Source of the DNA: Stutzerimonas xanthomarina
GTDB taxonomy: Bacteria; Pseudomonadota; Gammaproteobacteria; Pseudomonadales; Pseudomonadaceae
Direction of reading: 5' to 3'
Length of the DNA: 64,000 nt
NCBI RefSeq assembly: GCF_003935375.1
Contig: NZ_RHQM01000002.1
Location: forward strand, 124,001 to 188,000
The notes under the pieces were generated by a model, which did not search any database, was not told the origin of the DNA, and saw nothing but the letters and a program-made list of their open reading frames with translations. The position numbers were made by a program, and so were the translations under genes. Shown here in pieces: positions 44,634 to 54,015 of this stretch; within the stretch, counting starts at the first letter, position 1, and every line of letters starts with the position of its first letter.

Positions 44634-46607
44634 TCAGAGTCGGGTCGGGCCGTCGTCTTCCGGCTCGCTCGATACCACCGGCGACAATTCGAAGTTGTCT
44701 GTGCTGTCCATGGCGCTGGCCGCGACGCGGTCGATGCTATTCAGCGCATGGCCGATGATCGAGCTGATACTGGCTTCGTGATGGTGCACGGGCAACCGTT
44801 CGATAGCCGCCAGCACCTCTTCTCCAGGCACGGTTTCCACCGCGAGAAGGCGTTCGGTGATGTGGTCGAGCGCCGGTTTCAACCGCTGCAGCAGAGCCAG
44901 GCATTCCTGATTGAGCTGCTGCAGCAGCTCATCGGCCGCTTCCAGCGCTTCGCGCGGATCGCTGTCCAGATGCGCGTCGCGCACGGCCTGCAGGCTCAAC
45001 AGCGAGCCGCGCGGGCCCATGCCGAGGGCGCCGACCATGGAAAGGGCGATCTTCGAGGCTTCCTGCAGATCCTGCCCGGCGCCGGACGACACCTCGTGGA
45101 AATACAGCTGCTCGGCGCCGCGCCCGGCCAGCAGCATCTGGATGCGATTGCGCAGCTCGGAATACATGTGCAGGCGCTTGTCTTCCACCGGCGTTACCAG
45201 CGTCACACCCAGCGCCTGACCCCGCGGCAGGATGGTGACCTTTTCCACCCGGCCGACATTCAGCGCAGCTGCGACCAGCGCGTGGCCGGCTTCGTGCACG
45301 GCAATGCGCTTGCGATCGGTCGGCGACATGGGTGTCACACCGGAGGGCTGCTCGCCGATGCGGCAGGTTTCCACCGCGTCGACGAAATGCGCCATATCGA
45401 CCTGTCTGGCGCCCGCGCGGGCCGCCAGCAATGCTGCGTGGTTGACGATATAGGCGATCGCGGCCGGCGTCAGGCCGACCGTGTTGCGCGCCAGTTGCGG
45501 GAAATCCAGACCCGCCGCGGCAGTGATCTTGCCGGCGTACAGGCGGAACAGCGCTTCGCGGTCATCGAGGCCGGGCAGGCCGACGGCAATCGAGCGGTCG
45601 AAGCGGCCTTCACGTACCAGTGCCGGATCGAGCGAGTTGGGGAAGTTGGTGGCGCCCAGCACCAGCACGCCGGCAGCGCCATCGAAACCGTCCATCTCGG
45701 CGAGGAACTGGTTGATGATGCGGTTGCTTTCGGCATCGCTGGAACGTGTCTGCTCGGCGCGCTTGCCGATGCCGTCGATTTCGTCGATGAAGATGATGCA
45801 CGGCGCCTGCTTGCGGGCGGTGCGGAACAGCGCCTTGACCTTCTGGATGCCAACGCCGAAATACATCGAGGAGAAATCGCTGCCGGTGACCTGGATGAAG
45901 CTGGCATTCGACTCACTCGCCAGCGCCTTGGCCAGCTGGGTCTTGCCTGTGCCGGGCTCGCCGGTCAGCAGCACGCCCTTGGGCGGGCGGGCGCCGAGAC
46001 GGGCATAGGCGGCCGGATCGCGCAGGTAGGCGGTGACGTCGCTGAGCGCCTGCTTGGCCTCGGCGGCGCCGATGACATCAGCGAAGGTCACGCCGCTGCC
46101 TTTTCGCTGGACTTCAAAGCTACGGGTCTTCATGGCGAAGAACACCGCCGCGCCGATCAGCAGCAGGGCGATCGGTGAGTAGGGCAGAAGGATCTTGTAA
46201 AACGGCTTTTCCGCGTCGGTCTGGAACATCGCCAACGGGAACAACTCGCTGCTGCTCTGCGCGTACTGCTCGAGCAGCAGTCTCGCGACGCGTCCGGACT
46301 GGTCCGGCACCCAGTAGCGCAGGCCCTCGTGCAGGCTGACGTAGACCGCATCCTTACCCAATGCGGCGCTGGCAATGCTGGCGCCACGCAGATCGTTCAT
46401 CAGCACCGAGAGATCGCGGCGATTGGCCTGCCAGGGCTCGGTGGAGTCCTGCAAGGCTTCGAGCATGCTCGCCGCCGCGCCAGTGGCTGGCGTCGACGGG
46501 GCGCTGGGGCGCAACTGCCAATAGGCGGCGCTGGCGGCGATCAGCAGGAGCAGGAAAATAAAAAGTACAGGGCCGCGGCGACCTTGTAGCAGACGGGGTG
46601 TTTTCAT
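44634..46607 (-). CDS. FtsH-like membrane AAA+ zinc metalloprotease (second, divergent copy)
   Basis: A 657-aa inner-membrane protease related to FtsH/Yme1. Membrane helices lie at about 14-30 and 142-159, flanking a roughly 110-residue periplasmic domain unlike that of housekeeping FtsH. The AAA module has Walker A GEPGTGKT (216-223), pore loop MYFGVG (248-253), Walker B IIFIDEID (271-278) and arginine fingers in VREGRFDR. The M41 zinc site is HEAGH (438-442) with third ligand Asp513 in SSGAGQDLQEASKIA. All catalytic residues are present. The usual ftsH-folP-glmM context is absent, so this is an additional copy. The start at 46607 follows a leader with four hairpins. Confidence 0.87.
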   Translation of the reverse strand: MKTPRLLQGRRGPVLFIFLLLLIAASAAYWQLRPSAPSTPATGAAASMLEALQDSTEPWQANRRDLSVLMNDLRGASIASAALGKDAVYVSLHEGLRYWVPDQSGRVARLLLEQYAQSSSELFPLAMFQTDAEKPFYKILLPYSPIALLLIGAAVFFAMKTRSFEVQRKGSGVTFADVIGAAEAKQALSDVTAYLRDPAAYARLGARPPKGVLLTGEPGTGKTQLAKALASESNASFIQVTGSDFSSMYFGVGIQKVKALFRTARKQAPCIIFIDEIDGIGKRAEQTRSSDAESNRIINQFLAEMDGFDGAAGVLVLGATNFPNSLDPALVREGRFDRSIAVGLPGLDDREALFRLYAGKITAAAGLDFPQLARNTVGLTPAAIAYIVNHAALLAARAGARQVDMAHFVDAVETCRIGEQPSGVTPMSPTDRKRIAVHEAGHALVAAALNVGRVEKVTILPRGQALGVTLVTPVEDKRLHMYSELRNRIQMLLAGRGAEQLYFHEVSSGAGQDLQEASKIALSMVGALGMGPRGSLLSLQAVRDAHLDSDPREALEAADELLQQLNQECLALLQRLKPALDHITERLLAVETVPGEEVLAAIERLPVHHHEASISSIIGHALNSIDRVAASAMDSTDNFELSPVVSSEPEDDGPTRL

Positions 46608-47087
46608 TTCACATCCAATCGGGAAACCCGACGTTTCGACAAACCACCGCCAGGAGGCGGACCACAGTTGTTCGCGGGAAACCCCGCGGCGCCATTTGCA
46701 TGGCGCGCCACAGTTCGGATGTGTTGGATGCGATTTATATGCCCGACTGTGTCTCGGCTCGGCAGACTCCGATAGCCGGCGAGAATACGGCAAGTGCCAC
46801 CATGGGGGTGGCTACGCGACGAACGGAGAGCAGGTTTTCGACGAATGACCGGCTGCGCGGGGAACGAAAGTGTGCGCCGGATGACGTGCCGCGACCCCCG
46901 GCGGGACTGGCGGAGCACGGCATCTTATGTAAGTGATCCGGCGCAGAGATTGTCCCGCAAGGCCCTGTTAGGGTTCATCGCCGCGCGGTCGCTTGTCCCG
47001 AACCGGGCGCAATAAGAACCTGCCGACAGCCGCCCGGAACCGATGCCGGTGCGGAAAAACAACGTCCGATCGACCCGAGACTTCAAC
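46608..47087. other. 480-bp spacer between the FtsH-like gene and the binding-protein gene
   Basis: No convincing gene lies here. Toward the minus strand it holds the hairpin-rich leader (46620-46706) and a TATAAA-like -10 element of the FtsH-like gene (minus strand, 46734-46739). Toward the plus strand it must hold the promoter of the binding-protein gene, where the AT-rich TCTTATGTAAGTGATCC (46923-46939) is the only eye-catching element. Short frames that cross the region have no family resemblance. Confidence 0.45.
46620..46706 (-). promoter_or_regulatory. Four tandem stem-loops in the leader of the FtsH-like gene
   Basis: Four short perfect stem-loops follow one another within 87 bp: CGGG-AAA-CCCG (46620-46630), CCGCC-AGGA-GGCGG (46647-46660), CGCGGG-AAAC-CCCGCG (46673-46688) and GCGCCAT-TTGC-ATGGCGC (46689-46706). 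The nearest ends 13 nt before the start codon, next to a weak ribosome site (GGATGTGAA). A regulatory leader such as an RNA thermometer is possible; that is inference. Confidence 0.45.
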
Positions 47088-47846
47088 ATGCCGACCAACA
47101 AGAAGTATCTTTGCTGCGCTTTTCTGGGCGCGCTGATTAGCCTCCTGCCATTCGCCTCGGCCAGCGCCGACGGGGAAACCATCAACCTGCTCACGCAGAA
47201 TTTCCCGCCGTTCAGCATGGCCGATGATGGCAAGAATTTCGCCAAGGAGGGTGCGATCAGCGGTATTGATGCCGAGGTGGTGGCCGTGCTGTTCAAGCGT
47301 GCGGACGTGCCCTATGCGATGACGCTGCGTTTCCCGTGGAGCCGCCTGCAGCAGTTGGCCGAGAAGACCCCGGGCTTCGCTGTGTTCTCCCTCAGCCGTA
47401 CCCCCGAGCGCGAGCCCAAGTACAAGTGGGTCGGTCCGCTCAGCGAGATCCAGATCGTGCTGCTCAAGACTCCGGAGAGCCAGATTCAGGTCTCCAGCCT
47501 GGATGCTGCCAAGCAGTATCGAATCGGCTCGAAGGATGGCAGCGTGGGCAGTCAGTACCTGATCAACCGTGGCATCGAGGTGCAGAGTTCGCTGATCGAC
47601 ACCCCGGCCAAGCTGAAGGCCGGTCAGTTCGATCTGTGGGCGACCACCAACCCCTCCGGCGAATACGAGGCGAAGCAGGCCGGCGTCGGCCCGCTGGCCG
47701 TGGCGCTGACCCTGAGCCGGGTCGACCTCTATCTGGCGCTGAACAAGGAAACGCCGGATGCAGTCGTCGAGAAGTTGCAGCGCACCCTCGACCAGATGAA
47801 GCAGGAAGGGCTGCTGCAGCAGGCGGCGCAGCGTTACGTGAACTGA
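47088..47846 (+). CDS. Periplasmic solute-binding protein, amino-acid ABC type (orphan)
   Basis: A 252-aa SBP_bac_3-type protein. The signal peptide is MPTNKKYLCCAFLGALISLLPFASASA; the upstream ATG at 47043 would give an unusually long n-region. The mature part reads GETINLLTQNFPPFSMADDGKNFAKEGAISGIDAEVVAVLFKRADVPYAMTLRFPWSRLQQLAEKTPGFAVFSLSRTPERE, typical of small PAAT-like binding proteins found without transporters in pseudomonads. No permease or ATPase gene is adjacent. It may feed a remote transporter or act as a sensor; the ligand is unknown. Confidence 0.82.
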   Translation: MPTNKKYLCCAFLGALISLLPFASASADGETINLLTQNFPPFSMADDGKNFAKEGAISGIDAEVVAVLFKRADVPYAMTLRFPWSRLQQLAEKTPGFAVFSLSRTPEREPKYKWVGPLSEIQIVLLKTPESQIQVSSLDAAKQYRIGSKDGSVGSQYLINRGIEVQSSLIDTPAKLKAGQFDLWATTNPSGEYEAKQAGVGPLAVALTLSRVDLYLALNKETPDAVVEKLQRTLDQMKQEGLLQQAAQRYVN

Positions 47847-48190
47847 AGGCGTTTCACGCTACCGGGGGGACGGGTGATCGTCCCTTCGGCGAGTTCTACA
47901 TGCAATCGGATCGCATCACTCCTAGGCATGAATGACGCGTGCCGGCGAGGCATCTGGCTAACGCAGGTTGCCGCCGTGGGGCCTGCCCACACTGCCTCTT
48001 AGATTTCGTCTGGCGGATTCTGATAAACGACTGTTGGCCGAACTCATCGCCCCGGGGTAGCCGCGTGGCCCCGGTTCGATCAACAAGTCGCCGGAAAATG
48101 AAACGGCAGGGGATTTTTTGCCGGTTTGGACTGCCTTAGTCCAGTGGAGCGGTATCGCTCCAACCGCACTCCTGGCGATTCGAGAATTCG
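47847..48190. other. 344-bp gap before the FecR/OmpA pair
   Basis: No gene is evident. A GGGACG-GGTGAT-CGTCCC hairpin (47867-47884), 20 bp after the binding-protein stop, is a weak terminator. The right end holds a six-T run (48112-48117) followed by two tandem perfect stem-loops (48127-48162). A TTCTGATAAAC string near 48018-48028 is a possible -10 region for the FecR-domain gene. Confidence 0.45.
48127..48162 (+). promoter_or_regulatory. Two tandem stem-loops in the FecR-domain gene leader
   Basis: TGGACT-GCCTT-AGTCCA (48127-48143) and TGGAGCG-GTAT-CGCTCCA (48145-48162) are perfect 6- and 7-bp stems separated by one base; the second ends 28 bp before the ATG. The stems share the TGG/CCA ends. 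They could be a protein- or ligand-binding leader, or a duplicated DNA operator. Confidence 0.45.
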
Positions 48191-48652
48191 ATGACTTGCT
48201 TCAATAACTACATGCTGCGTGCCTTCTGCATGGCCGCCGCAGTCTGGATTGCGCCTGCTAACGCCGAGAACCTACCCGAACCGGTAGGCCATGTGGCGCG
48301 GGTGGAAGGCGCTGCGTACATCAGCAGTCGCGGCTATACCAACGCCGCCAAGGTCGGCCAGGCAATCGTGCCGGGTGTGGCTTTGAGCACCGGCGCCGAA
48401 GGTGCGCTGGGGGTGATCCTCGGCGACGGCAGTGTTTTGGCGTTCGGCCCGCACAGCGAGCTGACCCTCGACGACTATCGCTTCGCCCCGGCACTGGATG
48501 AGCTGCGCCTGCGCGCGACGCTCAATCGCGGCACGCTCAACCTGATTGCGGGCGACATGGCCCGCCTCGACCCACAGGCTATCGCTGTCGACACGCCGGA
48601 CGGCCGCATCGGTGTGCGCGGTGGCCAGGTGTTGATGAAGGTGAGCCCGTGA
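48191..48652 (+). CDS. Exported FecR-domain protein
   Basis: A 153-aa secreted protein: signal peptide about 1-25 (ending APANA), then a FecR-like beta domain (VGHVARVEGAAYISSRGYTNAAKVGQAIVPGVALSTGAEGALGVILGDGSVLAFGPHSELTLDDYRF and IAVDTPDGRIGVRGGQVLMKV). Unlike FecR itself there is no membrane anchor and no sigma/anti-sigma context, so a structural or scaffold role in the periplasm is more likely. It overlaps the OmpA-like gene by 4 bp, implying coupled translation. Confidence 0.8.
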   Translation: MTCFNNYMLRAFCMAAAVWIAPANAENLPEPVGHVARVEGAAYISSRGYTNAAKVGQAIVPGVALSTGAEGALGVILGDGSVLAFGPHSELTLDDYRFAPALDELRLRATLNRGTLNLIAGDMARLDPQAIAVDTPDGRIGVRGGQVLMKVSP

Positions 48653-49233
48653 AGCCGATTACGCTGATGCAAACGATGGTGCTGATGGCGATGACGGCAG
48701 TGGCGGGCTGCGCGCAGCATTCCTACGTGATGCTGGCGGACAACAGTGGTGGGCGCGGTGGTGTGATGCTTGGAGAGGAAGGGGAGCGTCGGCTGGACGC
48801 GTCTGGCCAGGGCATGGCAATTGCTGGTGCCGGTCAGGCCTATGTCGTACCGGACATGCGCCGCAAGGCGGACTTCGACAAGGCGCTGGCTGCTCAGCCG
48901 GCATTGCCCGAGCGTTTTAGCCTTCATATCGCGCCATCCGGCGCGCTGGATAGCACGGCTGAACAACTGCTGGACAGCGTTCTGCTGGCAGCCCAGCGTC
49001 GGGACTATCCGGTGGTAACAGTCATCGGCCATACCGATACGCTGGGTCATCGTGCGGCCAACGAGCAGGTCGGTTTGCGCCGCGCCCAGGCGGTCGCCGA
49101 GCTGTTGCGTACCAAGGGGCTGGAAGCGATGGAGTTGCGGGTGGAGTCCCACGGCGAGCGCAATCTGCTGATAGCGACGCCGGATGCCACGGCCGAGCCG
49201 CGCAATCGGCGAGTCGAAATTCTGGTGCGTTGA
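48649..49233 (+). CDS. OmpA-family lipoprotein
   Basis: A 194-aa lipoprotein with lipobox AVAGC (Cys21). The C-terminal OmpA domain (about 92-194) has the peptidoglycan-binding core VVTVIGHTDTLGHRAANEQVGLRRAQAVAELLRTKGLEAMELRVESHGERNLLIATPDATAEPRNRRVEILVR, including the conserved Asp of HTDT and Arg of NRRVEI. The link between outer membrane and murein is inferred from the family. It is coupled to the FecR-domain gene; the two make a compact envelope unit. Confidence 0.87.
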   Translation: MKPITLMQTMVLMAMTAVAGCAQHSYVMLADNSGGRGGVMLGEEGERRLDASGQGMAIAGAGQAYVVPDMRRKADFDKALAAQPALPERFSLHIAPSGALDSTAEQLLDSVLLAAQRRDYPVVTVIGHTDTLGHRAANEQVGLRRAQAVAELLRTKGLEAMELRVESHGERNLLIATPDATAEPRNRRVEILVR

Positions 49234-49277
49234 GGTCGGTGACGCGGCGACTGGCGCCGCGCCGACAGACGATCCGA

Positions 49278-49658
49278 TCAGTCGATGACCAGAACGGCGT
49301 CCATTTCAACCTGCGCACCCTTGGGCAGCGCGGAGACACCGATGGCGGCACGCGCCGGGTACGGCTGCTGGCAGTAGCGGCTCATCACCTCATTGACGGT
49401 GGCGAAGTTGCCGAGGTCGGTAAGGAAGATGTTGAGCTTGACGATGTCCTTCAGCGAGCCGCCAGCCGCTTCTGCCACCGCCTTGAGGTTCTCGAAAACC
49501 TGCACCGCCTGCGCTTCGAAACCTTCCACCAGCTCCATGCTCTTGGGATCCAGCGGGATCTGCCCGGACAGGTAGACGGTGTTGCCGGCCTTGATGGCCT
49601 GGGAGTAGGTGCCAATGGCGGCCGGCGCCTTGTCGGTGTTGATCACGGTCTTGCTCAT
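49278..49658 (-). CDS. ridA: RidA family enamine/imine deaminase
   Basis: RidA hydrolyses reactive 2-aminoacrylate and related enamines. The 126-aa protein has all family blocks: [68 protein letters not shown], and [26 protein letters not shown] with the catalytic arginine in PARAAI. ATG 49658 follows GAGGAGTCTCC. It lies 104 bp downstream of spoT on the same strand, the usual Pseudomonas order. Confidence 0.95.
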   Translation of the reverse strand: MSKTVINTDKAPAAIGTYSQAIKAGNTVYLSGQIPLDPKSMELVEGFEAQAVQVFENLKAVAEAAGGSLKDIVKLNIFLTDLGNFATVNEVMSRYCQQPYPARAAIGVSALPKGAQVEMDAVLVID

Positions 49659-49762
49659 GGAGACTCCTCTGAGGGTTGGGCAACGGGCAGCCAGCATAAT
49701 GGCTGATGGCGAGAGCGGCCAGCCGTGGCGTTTTGCAGACAGGTCGAAGTCGACGGAGGAGG

Positions 49763-51871
49763 TCAGGCCTTGACGCGGGTGATGCGGGTGACGCCCTTGA
49801 TCGCGCGCAGCTTCTTGATGACCCGGGCCAGGTGCACGCGGTCATGCACGCTGACCACCAGCTGGACGACGCTGATGCGGCCGTCGCGCTCGTCCATGCC
49901 GATCTTCTCGATGTTGCCGTCGGCGGCATTGACGCTGCCGGCGAGCAGTGCGATCAGGCCGCGCTGGTGCTCCAGCTCGACCCGGAGCTCAACATTGAAC
50001 TCGCCCGTGACATCCTTCGACCAGGACAGCTGGATGCACTTGTCGGGGTTGTGGCGTACGTCGGCGATGTTCCGGCAGGTTTCCAGGTGCACGACCATGC
50101 CCTTGCCGGCCGATAGATGCCCGACGATGGGGTCGCCGGGAATCGGCGTACAGCACTTGGCGTAGTTCAGCACCAGCCCTTCGGTGCCGCGAATCGCCAA
50201 CGGACCTTCGAGTGCCGGTGCTTCCTCATTGTCGTGCGATATCAGACGGCGCGCTATCACATAGGCCATGCGGTTGCCCAGGCCGATATCCTCCAGCAGA
50301 TCCTCGACGTACTCCATGTGGTATTCGGTCAGTACCTGCTGGATGCGCTCGGCGCTGATCTTGTCCAGGCTGGTCTCGAAGCCGCTGAGCGCCTTGCTCA
50401 GCAGGCGCTCGCCGAGGTTGATCGACTCCGAACGACGCTGCAGTTTGAGCGCATGGCGGATATGCGTGCGTGCCTTGCCGGTGACGACAAAATTCAGCCA
50501 GGCCGGATTCGGCCGCGCACCTGGTGCGGTGACGATCTCCACCGTCGAGCCACTCTCCAGTGGTTGCGACAGCGGCGCCAGGCGACGGTTGACGCGGCAG
50601 GCGATGCAGGTGTTGCCGACGTCGGTGTGCACCGCGTAGGCGAAGTCGACGGCGGTGGAACCCTTGGGCATCTCCATGATGCGGCCCTTGGGGGTGAAGA
50701 CGTAGACCTCGTCGGGGAACAGGTCGATCTTCACGCTCTCGATGAATTCCAGCGAGTTGCCGGCGCGCTGCTGCAGTTCCAGTACACCCTTGACCCACTG
50801 GCGGGCGCGGGCGTGGGTGCCCTTGGGCACTTCGTCCTCGGGGGACTTGTACAGCCAGTGCGCGGCGATGCCGTTGTTGGCCATCTCTTCCATCTCGCGG
50901 GTGCGAATCTGGATCTCGATGGGCACGCCGTGCATGCCGAACAGGGTGGTGTGCAGCGACTGGTAGCCGTTGGCCTTGGGAATCGCGATGTAGTCCTTGA
51001 AACGGCCCGGCAGCGGCTTGTACAGGCTGTGCACCGCACCGAGCACGCGGTAGCAGGTGTCGACCTTGTCCACCACGATGCGGAAGGCGTAGACGTCCAT
51101 GATCTCGTGGAACGCCTTGCGCTTGCCGCGCATCTTCTTATAAATGCTGTACAGGTGCTTCTCGCGGCCCAGTACGTCGCCTTCCAGCCCTTCGCGTTCG
51201 AGGCAGTGAATCAGCGACTGTTCGATCTTGTCGACGATCTCATTGCGGTTGCCCCGGGCGCGGCGTACGGCGGCGCGGATGCGCTCCGAGCGCATCGGGT
51301 GCATGGCCTTGAAGCCCAGATCCTCGAACTCCACGCGCATGGTGTGCATGCCCAGCCGGTTGGCGATGGGTGCGTAGATCTCAAGGGTTTCCTTGGCGAT
51401 GCGGCGGCGCTTTTCGCCGGCCAGTACTTCCAGCGTGCGCATGTTGTGCAGGCGGTCGGCGAGCTTGACCAGGATCACGCGGATGTCGCGGGCCATCGCC
51501 ATGGCCATCTTCTGGAAGTTTTCGGCCTGCGCTTCGGCCTTGGTCTCGAAGTTCATCTGGGTCAGCTTGCTGACCCCGTCGACCAGTTCTGCAACGGTTT
51601 CGCCAAACTGCGCGACCAGCGCTTCCTTGGGAATGCCGGTGTCCTCGATGACGTCATGCAGCATCGCGGCCATCAGGCTCTGATGGTCCATGTGCATGTC
51701 GGCGAGGATGTTGGCTACCGCGAGAGGATGGGTGACGTAGGCTTCACCGCTGCGCCGGCGTTGACCGTCGTGGGCCTGTTCGGCGTAGAAATATGCACGA
51801 CGGACCAGATTGACCTGATCCGGGCCGAGGTAGGTCGATAGGCGATCCGCAAGCGCGTCTATGGCTGGCAA
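49763..51871 (-). CDS. spoT: Bifunctional (p)ppGpp synthetase/hydrolase SpoT
   Basis: SpoT makes and degrades the alarmone (p)ppGpp. The 702-aa protein starts at a TTG (51871) with AAGGAG 9 nt before it. The hydrolase domain carries the HD pair His72-Asp73 ([10 protein letters not shown]). The synthetase region (about 240-360) contains [49 protein letters not shown] and [24 protein letters not shown]. The TGS domain (about 390-450), helical region and ACT domain (about 625-702) follow. It is transcribed after rpoZ. Confidence 0.97.
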   Translation of the reverse strand: MPAIDALADRLSTYLGPDQVNLVRRAYFYAEQAHDGQRRRSGEAYVTHPLAVANILADMHMDHQSLMAAMLHDVIEDTGIPKEALVAQFGETVAELVDGVSKLTQMNFETKAEAQAENFQKMAMAMARDIRVILVKLADRLHNMRTLEVLAGEKRRRIAKETLEIYAPIANRLGMHTMRVEFEDLGFKAMHPMRSERIRAAVRRARGNRNEIVDKIEQSLIHCLEREGLEGDVLGREKHLYSIYKKMRGKRKAFHEIMDVYAFRIVVDKVDTCYRVLGAVHSLYKPLPGRFKDYIAIPKANGYQSLHTTLFGMHGVPIEIQIRTREMEEMANNGIAAHWLYKSPEDEVPKGTHARARQWVKGVLELQQRAGNSLEFIESVKIDLFPDEVYVFTPKGRIMEMPKGSTAVDFAYAVHTDVGNTCIACRVNRRLAPLSQPLESGSTVEIVTAPGARPNPAWLNFVVTGKARTHIRHALKLQRRSESINLGERLLSKALSGFETSLDKISAERIQQVLTEYHMEYVEDLLEDIGLGNRMAYVIARRLISHDNEEAPALEGPLAIRGTEGLVLNYAKCCTPIPGDPIVGHLSAGKGMVVHLETCRNIADVRHNPDKCIQLSWSKDVTGEFNVELRVELEHQRGLIALLAGSVNAADGNIEKIGMDERDGRISVVQLVVSVHDRVHLARVIKKLRAIKGVTRITRVKA

Positions 51872-51931
51872 GACAGTGCTCCTTGCCAGCGGGCTTCGAT
51901 GTTATCGGTTCGACTTCGACCTGGCATTTAT

Positions 51932-52195
51932 TCAGATGGCCTCGTTCGGCTCTTCCTCGTACTGGGTGAAGAGAGGCTCGTCGTCAACGATCTCGTCTTG
52001 TGCAATGACATCGTAGTCGACCAGGCCGGAAGCGATCTCGCGCAGAGCGACGACGGTCGGCTTGTCATTTTCCCATGCGACCTTGGGCTCCTTGCCACCG
52101 GTGGCCAGCTGGCGCGAGCGCTTGGTAGCGAGCATGACCAGCTCGAAGCGGTTATCGACGTTGTCCAGGCAATCTTCAACGGTAACGCGGGCCAT
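51932..52195 (-). CDS. rpoZ: RNA polymerase omega subunit RpoZ
   Basis: Omega binds and stabilises the beta' subunit and forms part of a ppGpp site on RNA polymerase. The 87-aa sequence [59 protein letters not shown] is the family signature; the tail is acidic (EEEPNEAI). ATG 52195 matches the conserved start. It sits between gmk and spoT, linking omega to the (p)ppGpp enzyme as in other gammaproteobacteria. Confidence 0.97.
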   Translation of the reverse strand: MARVTVEDCLDNVDNRFELVMLATKRSRQLATGGKEPKVAWENDKPTVVALREIASGLVDYDVIAQDEIVDDEPLFTQYEEEPNEAI

Positions 52196-52301
52196 GGTGT
52201 TCCTCATCAATAGCGGTAGAGCGTGCCCGAATGGGCGAGCGGACGGAGTAGTCTAAAAAATCACCAGCCTTAATGGAAGCGCTGTTTTTGCGGGCTGTGC
52301 G

Positions 52302-53000
<699 letters not shown>

Positions 53001-53864
53001 TTATTCGAGGTTTTGCACCTGCTCACGCATCTGCTCGATCAATACCTTGAGATTGACCGCGGCCTGAGTGCTGCGCGGGTCGAACGCTTTCGAACCGAGG
53101 GTGTTGGCTTCGCGATTGAGTTCCTGCATGAGCAAGTCGAGCCGGCGTCCGGCTGCGCCGCCGGTCTTGAGTACCCGTCGCACTTCGGTCACATGGGTGT
53201 TCAGGCGGTCCAGTTCTTCGGCAACGTCACTCTTCTGTGCCAGCAGGACCATCTCCTGTTCGAGGCGCTGTGGGTCGAACTCTGCCTGCATTTCGCTGAA
53301 GCGGTCGAGCACCTTCTGGCGCTGGGCTGCGAGCATCTGCGGCACCTGTTCGCGCAGCGTGGCAACTTCTTCGAGGATGCTGTCCAGGCGCTCGTTGAGC
53401 AGCTTGGCCAGTTCGTCGCCCTCACGCCGGCGGCCTTCCTTGAGCTGCTCGAGCGCACTGTGGAAGAGCTGCAGGGCACTCTGGTTGAGTGTCTGTGGGT
53501 CGACTGCGTCGCCGACCAGTACGCCCGGCCAGCCAAGTACCTGCAGCGGGTCAATCGGTGCGGGTTGGCTGATCAGTGCGGCAACGCTTTCGGCGGCGGC
53601 GATCAACTGGCTGGCGCGCTCGCGGTCGACCTGCAGGGCAGTGCGGTTGTTTTCCTCGGCGAAGCGCAAAGTGCACTCCACCTTGCCGCGCGAGATGCCT
53701 TTGCGCAGGGCATCGCGAACCGCGCCTTCGAGGTCGCGGAAGGCGTCCGGCAGGCGCAGGTGCGGCTCGAGATAGCGATGGTTGACCGAGCGGATTTCCC
53801 AGCTGAGGGTGCCATGGGTGCCGGCCTGCTCGCTGCGGGCAAAGGCCGTCATGCTGTGGACCAT
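53001..53864 (-). CDS. yicC: YicC family endoribonuclease
   Basis: A 287-aa YicC/YloC protein beginning MVHSMTAFARSEQ. Conserved blocks are SWEIRSVNHRYLEPHLRLPDAFRDLEGAVRDALRKGISRGKVECTLRF near the N terminus and DVAEELDRLNTHVTEVRRVL, GRRLDLLMQELNREANTLGSKA and LKVLIEQMREQVQNLE at the C terminus. E. coli YicC acts as an endoribonuclease on small RNA RyhB; that role here is by homology. It is divergent from rph and upstream of gmk. Confidence 0.93.
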   Translation of the reverse strand: MVHSMTAFARSEQAGTHGTLSWEIRSVNHRYLEPHLRLPDAFRDLEGAVRDALRKGISRGKVECTLRFAEENNRTALQVDRERASQLIAAAESVAALISQPAPIDPLQVLGWPGVLVGDAVDPQTLNQSALQLFHSALEQLKEGRRREGDELAKLLNERLDSILEEVATLREQVPQMLAAQRQKVLDRFSEMQAEFDPQRLEQEMVLLAQKSDVAEELDRLNTHVTEVRRVLKTGGAAGRRLDLLMQELNREANTLGSKAFDPRSTQAAVNLKVLIEQMREQVQNLE

Positions 53865-53976
53865 CGGGGATACCTCTCGATTGCGGGCTGCGAAAGGCGA
53901 AGGATTGTAAAGGAAAACAGGGTGTCGCGGCAGCGATGGCCGGACGGCCGCGACCCTTTTCCGCGCCAATGGGCTC

Positions 53977-53982
53977 TATAAT
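53977..53982 (+). promoter_or_regulatory. Candidate -10 element of rph
   Basis: A perfect TATAAT lies 33 bp before the rph start codon in the yicC-rph divergent spacer. No good -35 match occurs at 16-18 bp, so this is supported by the -10 element alone. Confidence 0.35.
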
Positions 53983-54015
53983 GCCGGTCAATTTCCTATC
54001 TAGCAGGACCTATAC

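Noticed and set aside
48191..48652. FecR-type anti-sigma regulator with an ECF sigma factor and TonB receptor
   Set aside because: No sigma factor, membrane helix or receptor gene is adjacent; it has a cleavable signal peptide instead.
50117..51841. 574-codon frame antisense to spoT
   Set aside because: Mirror of spoT codon structure; no recognisable motif or ribosome site.
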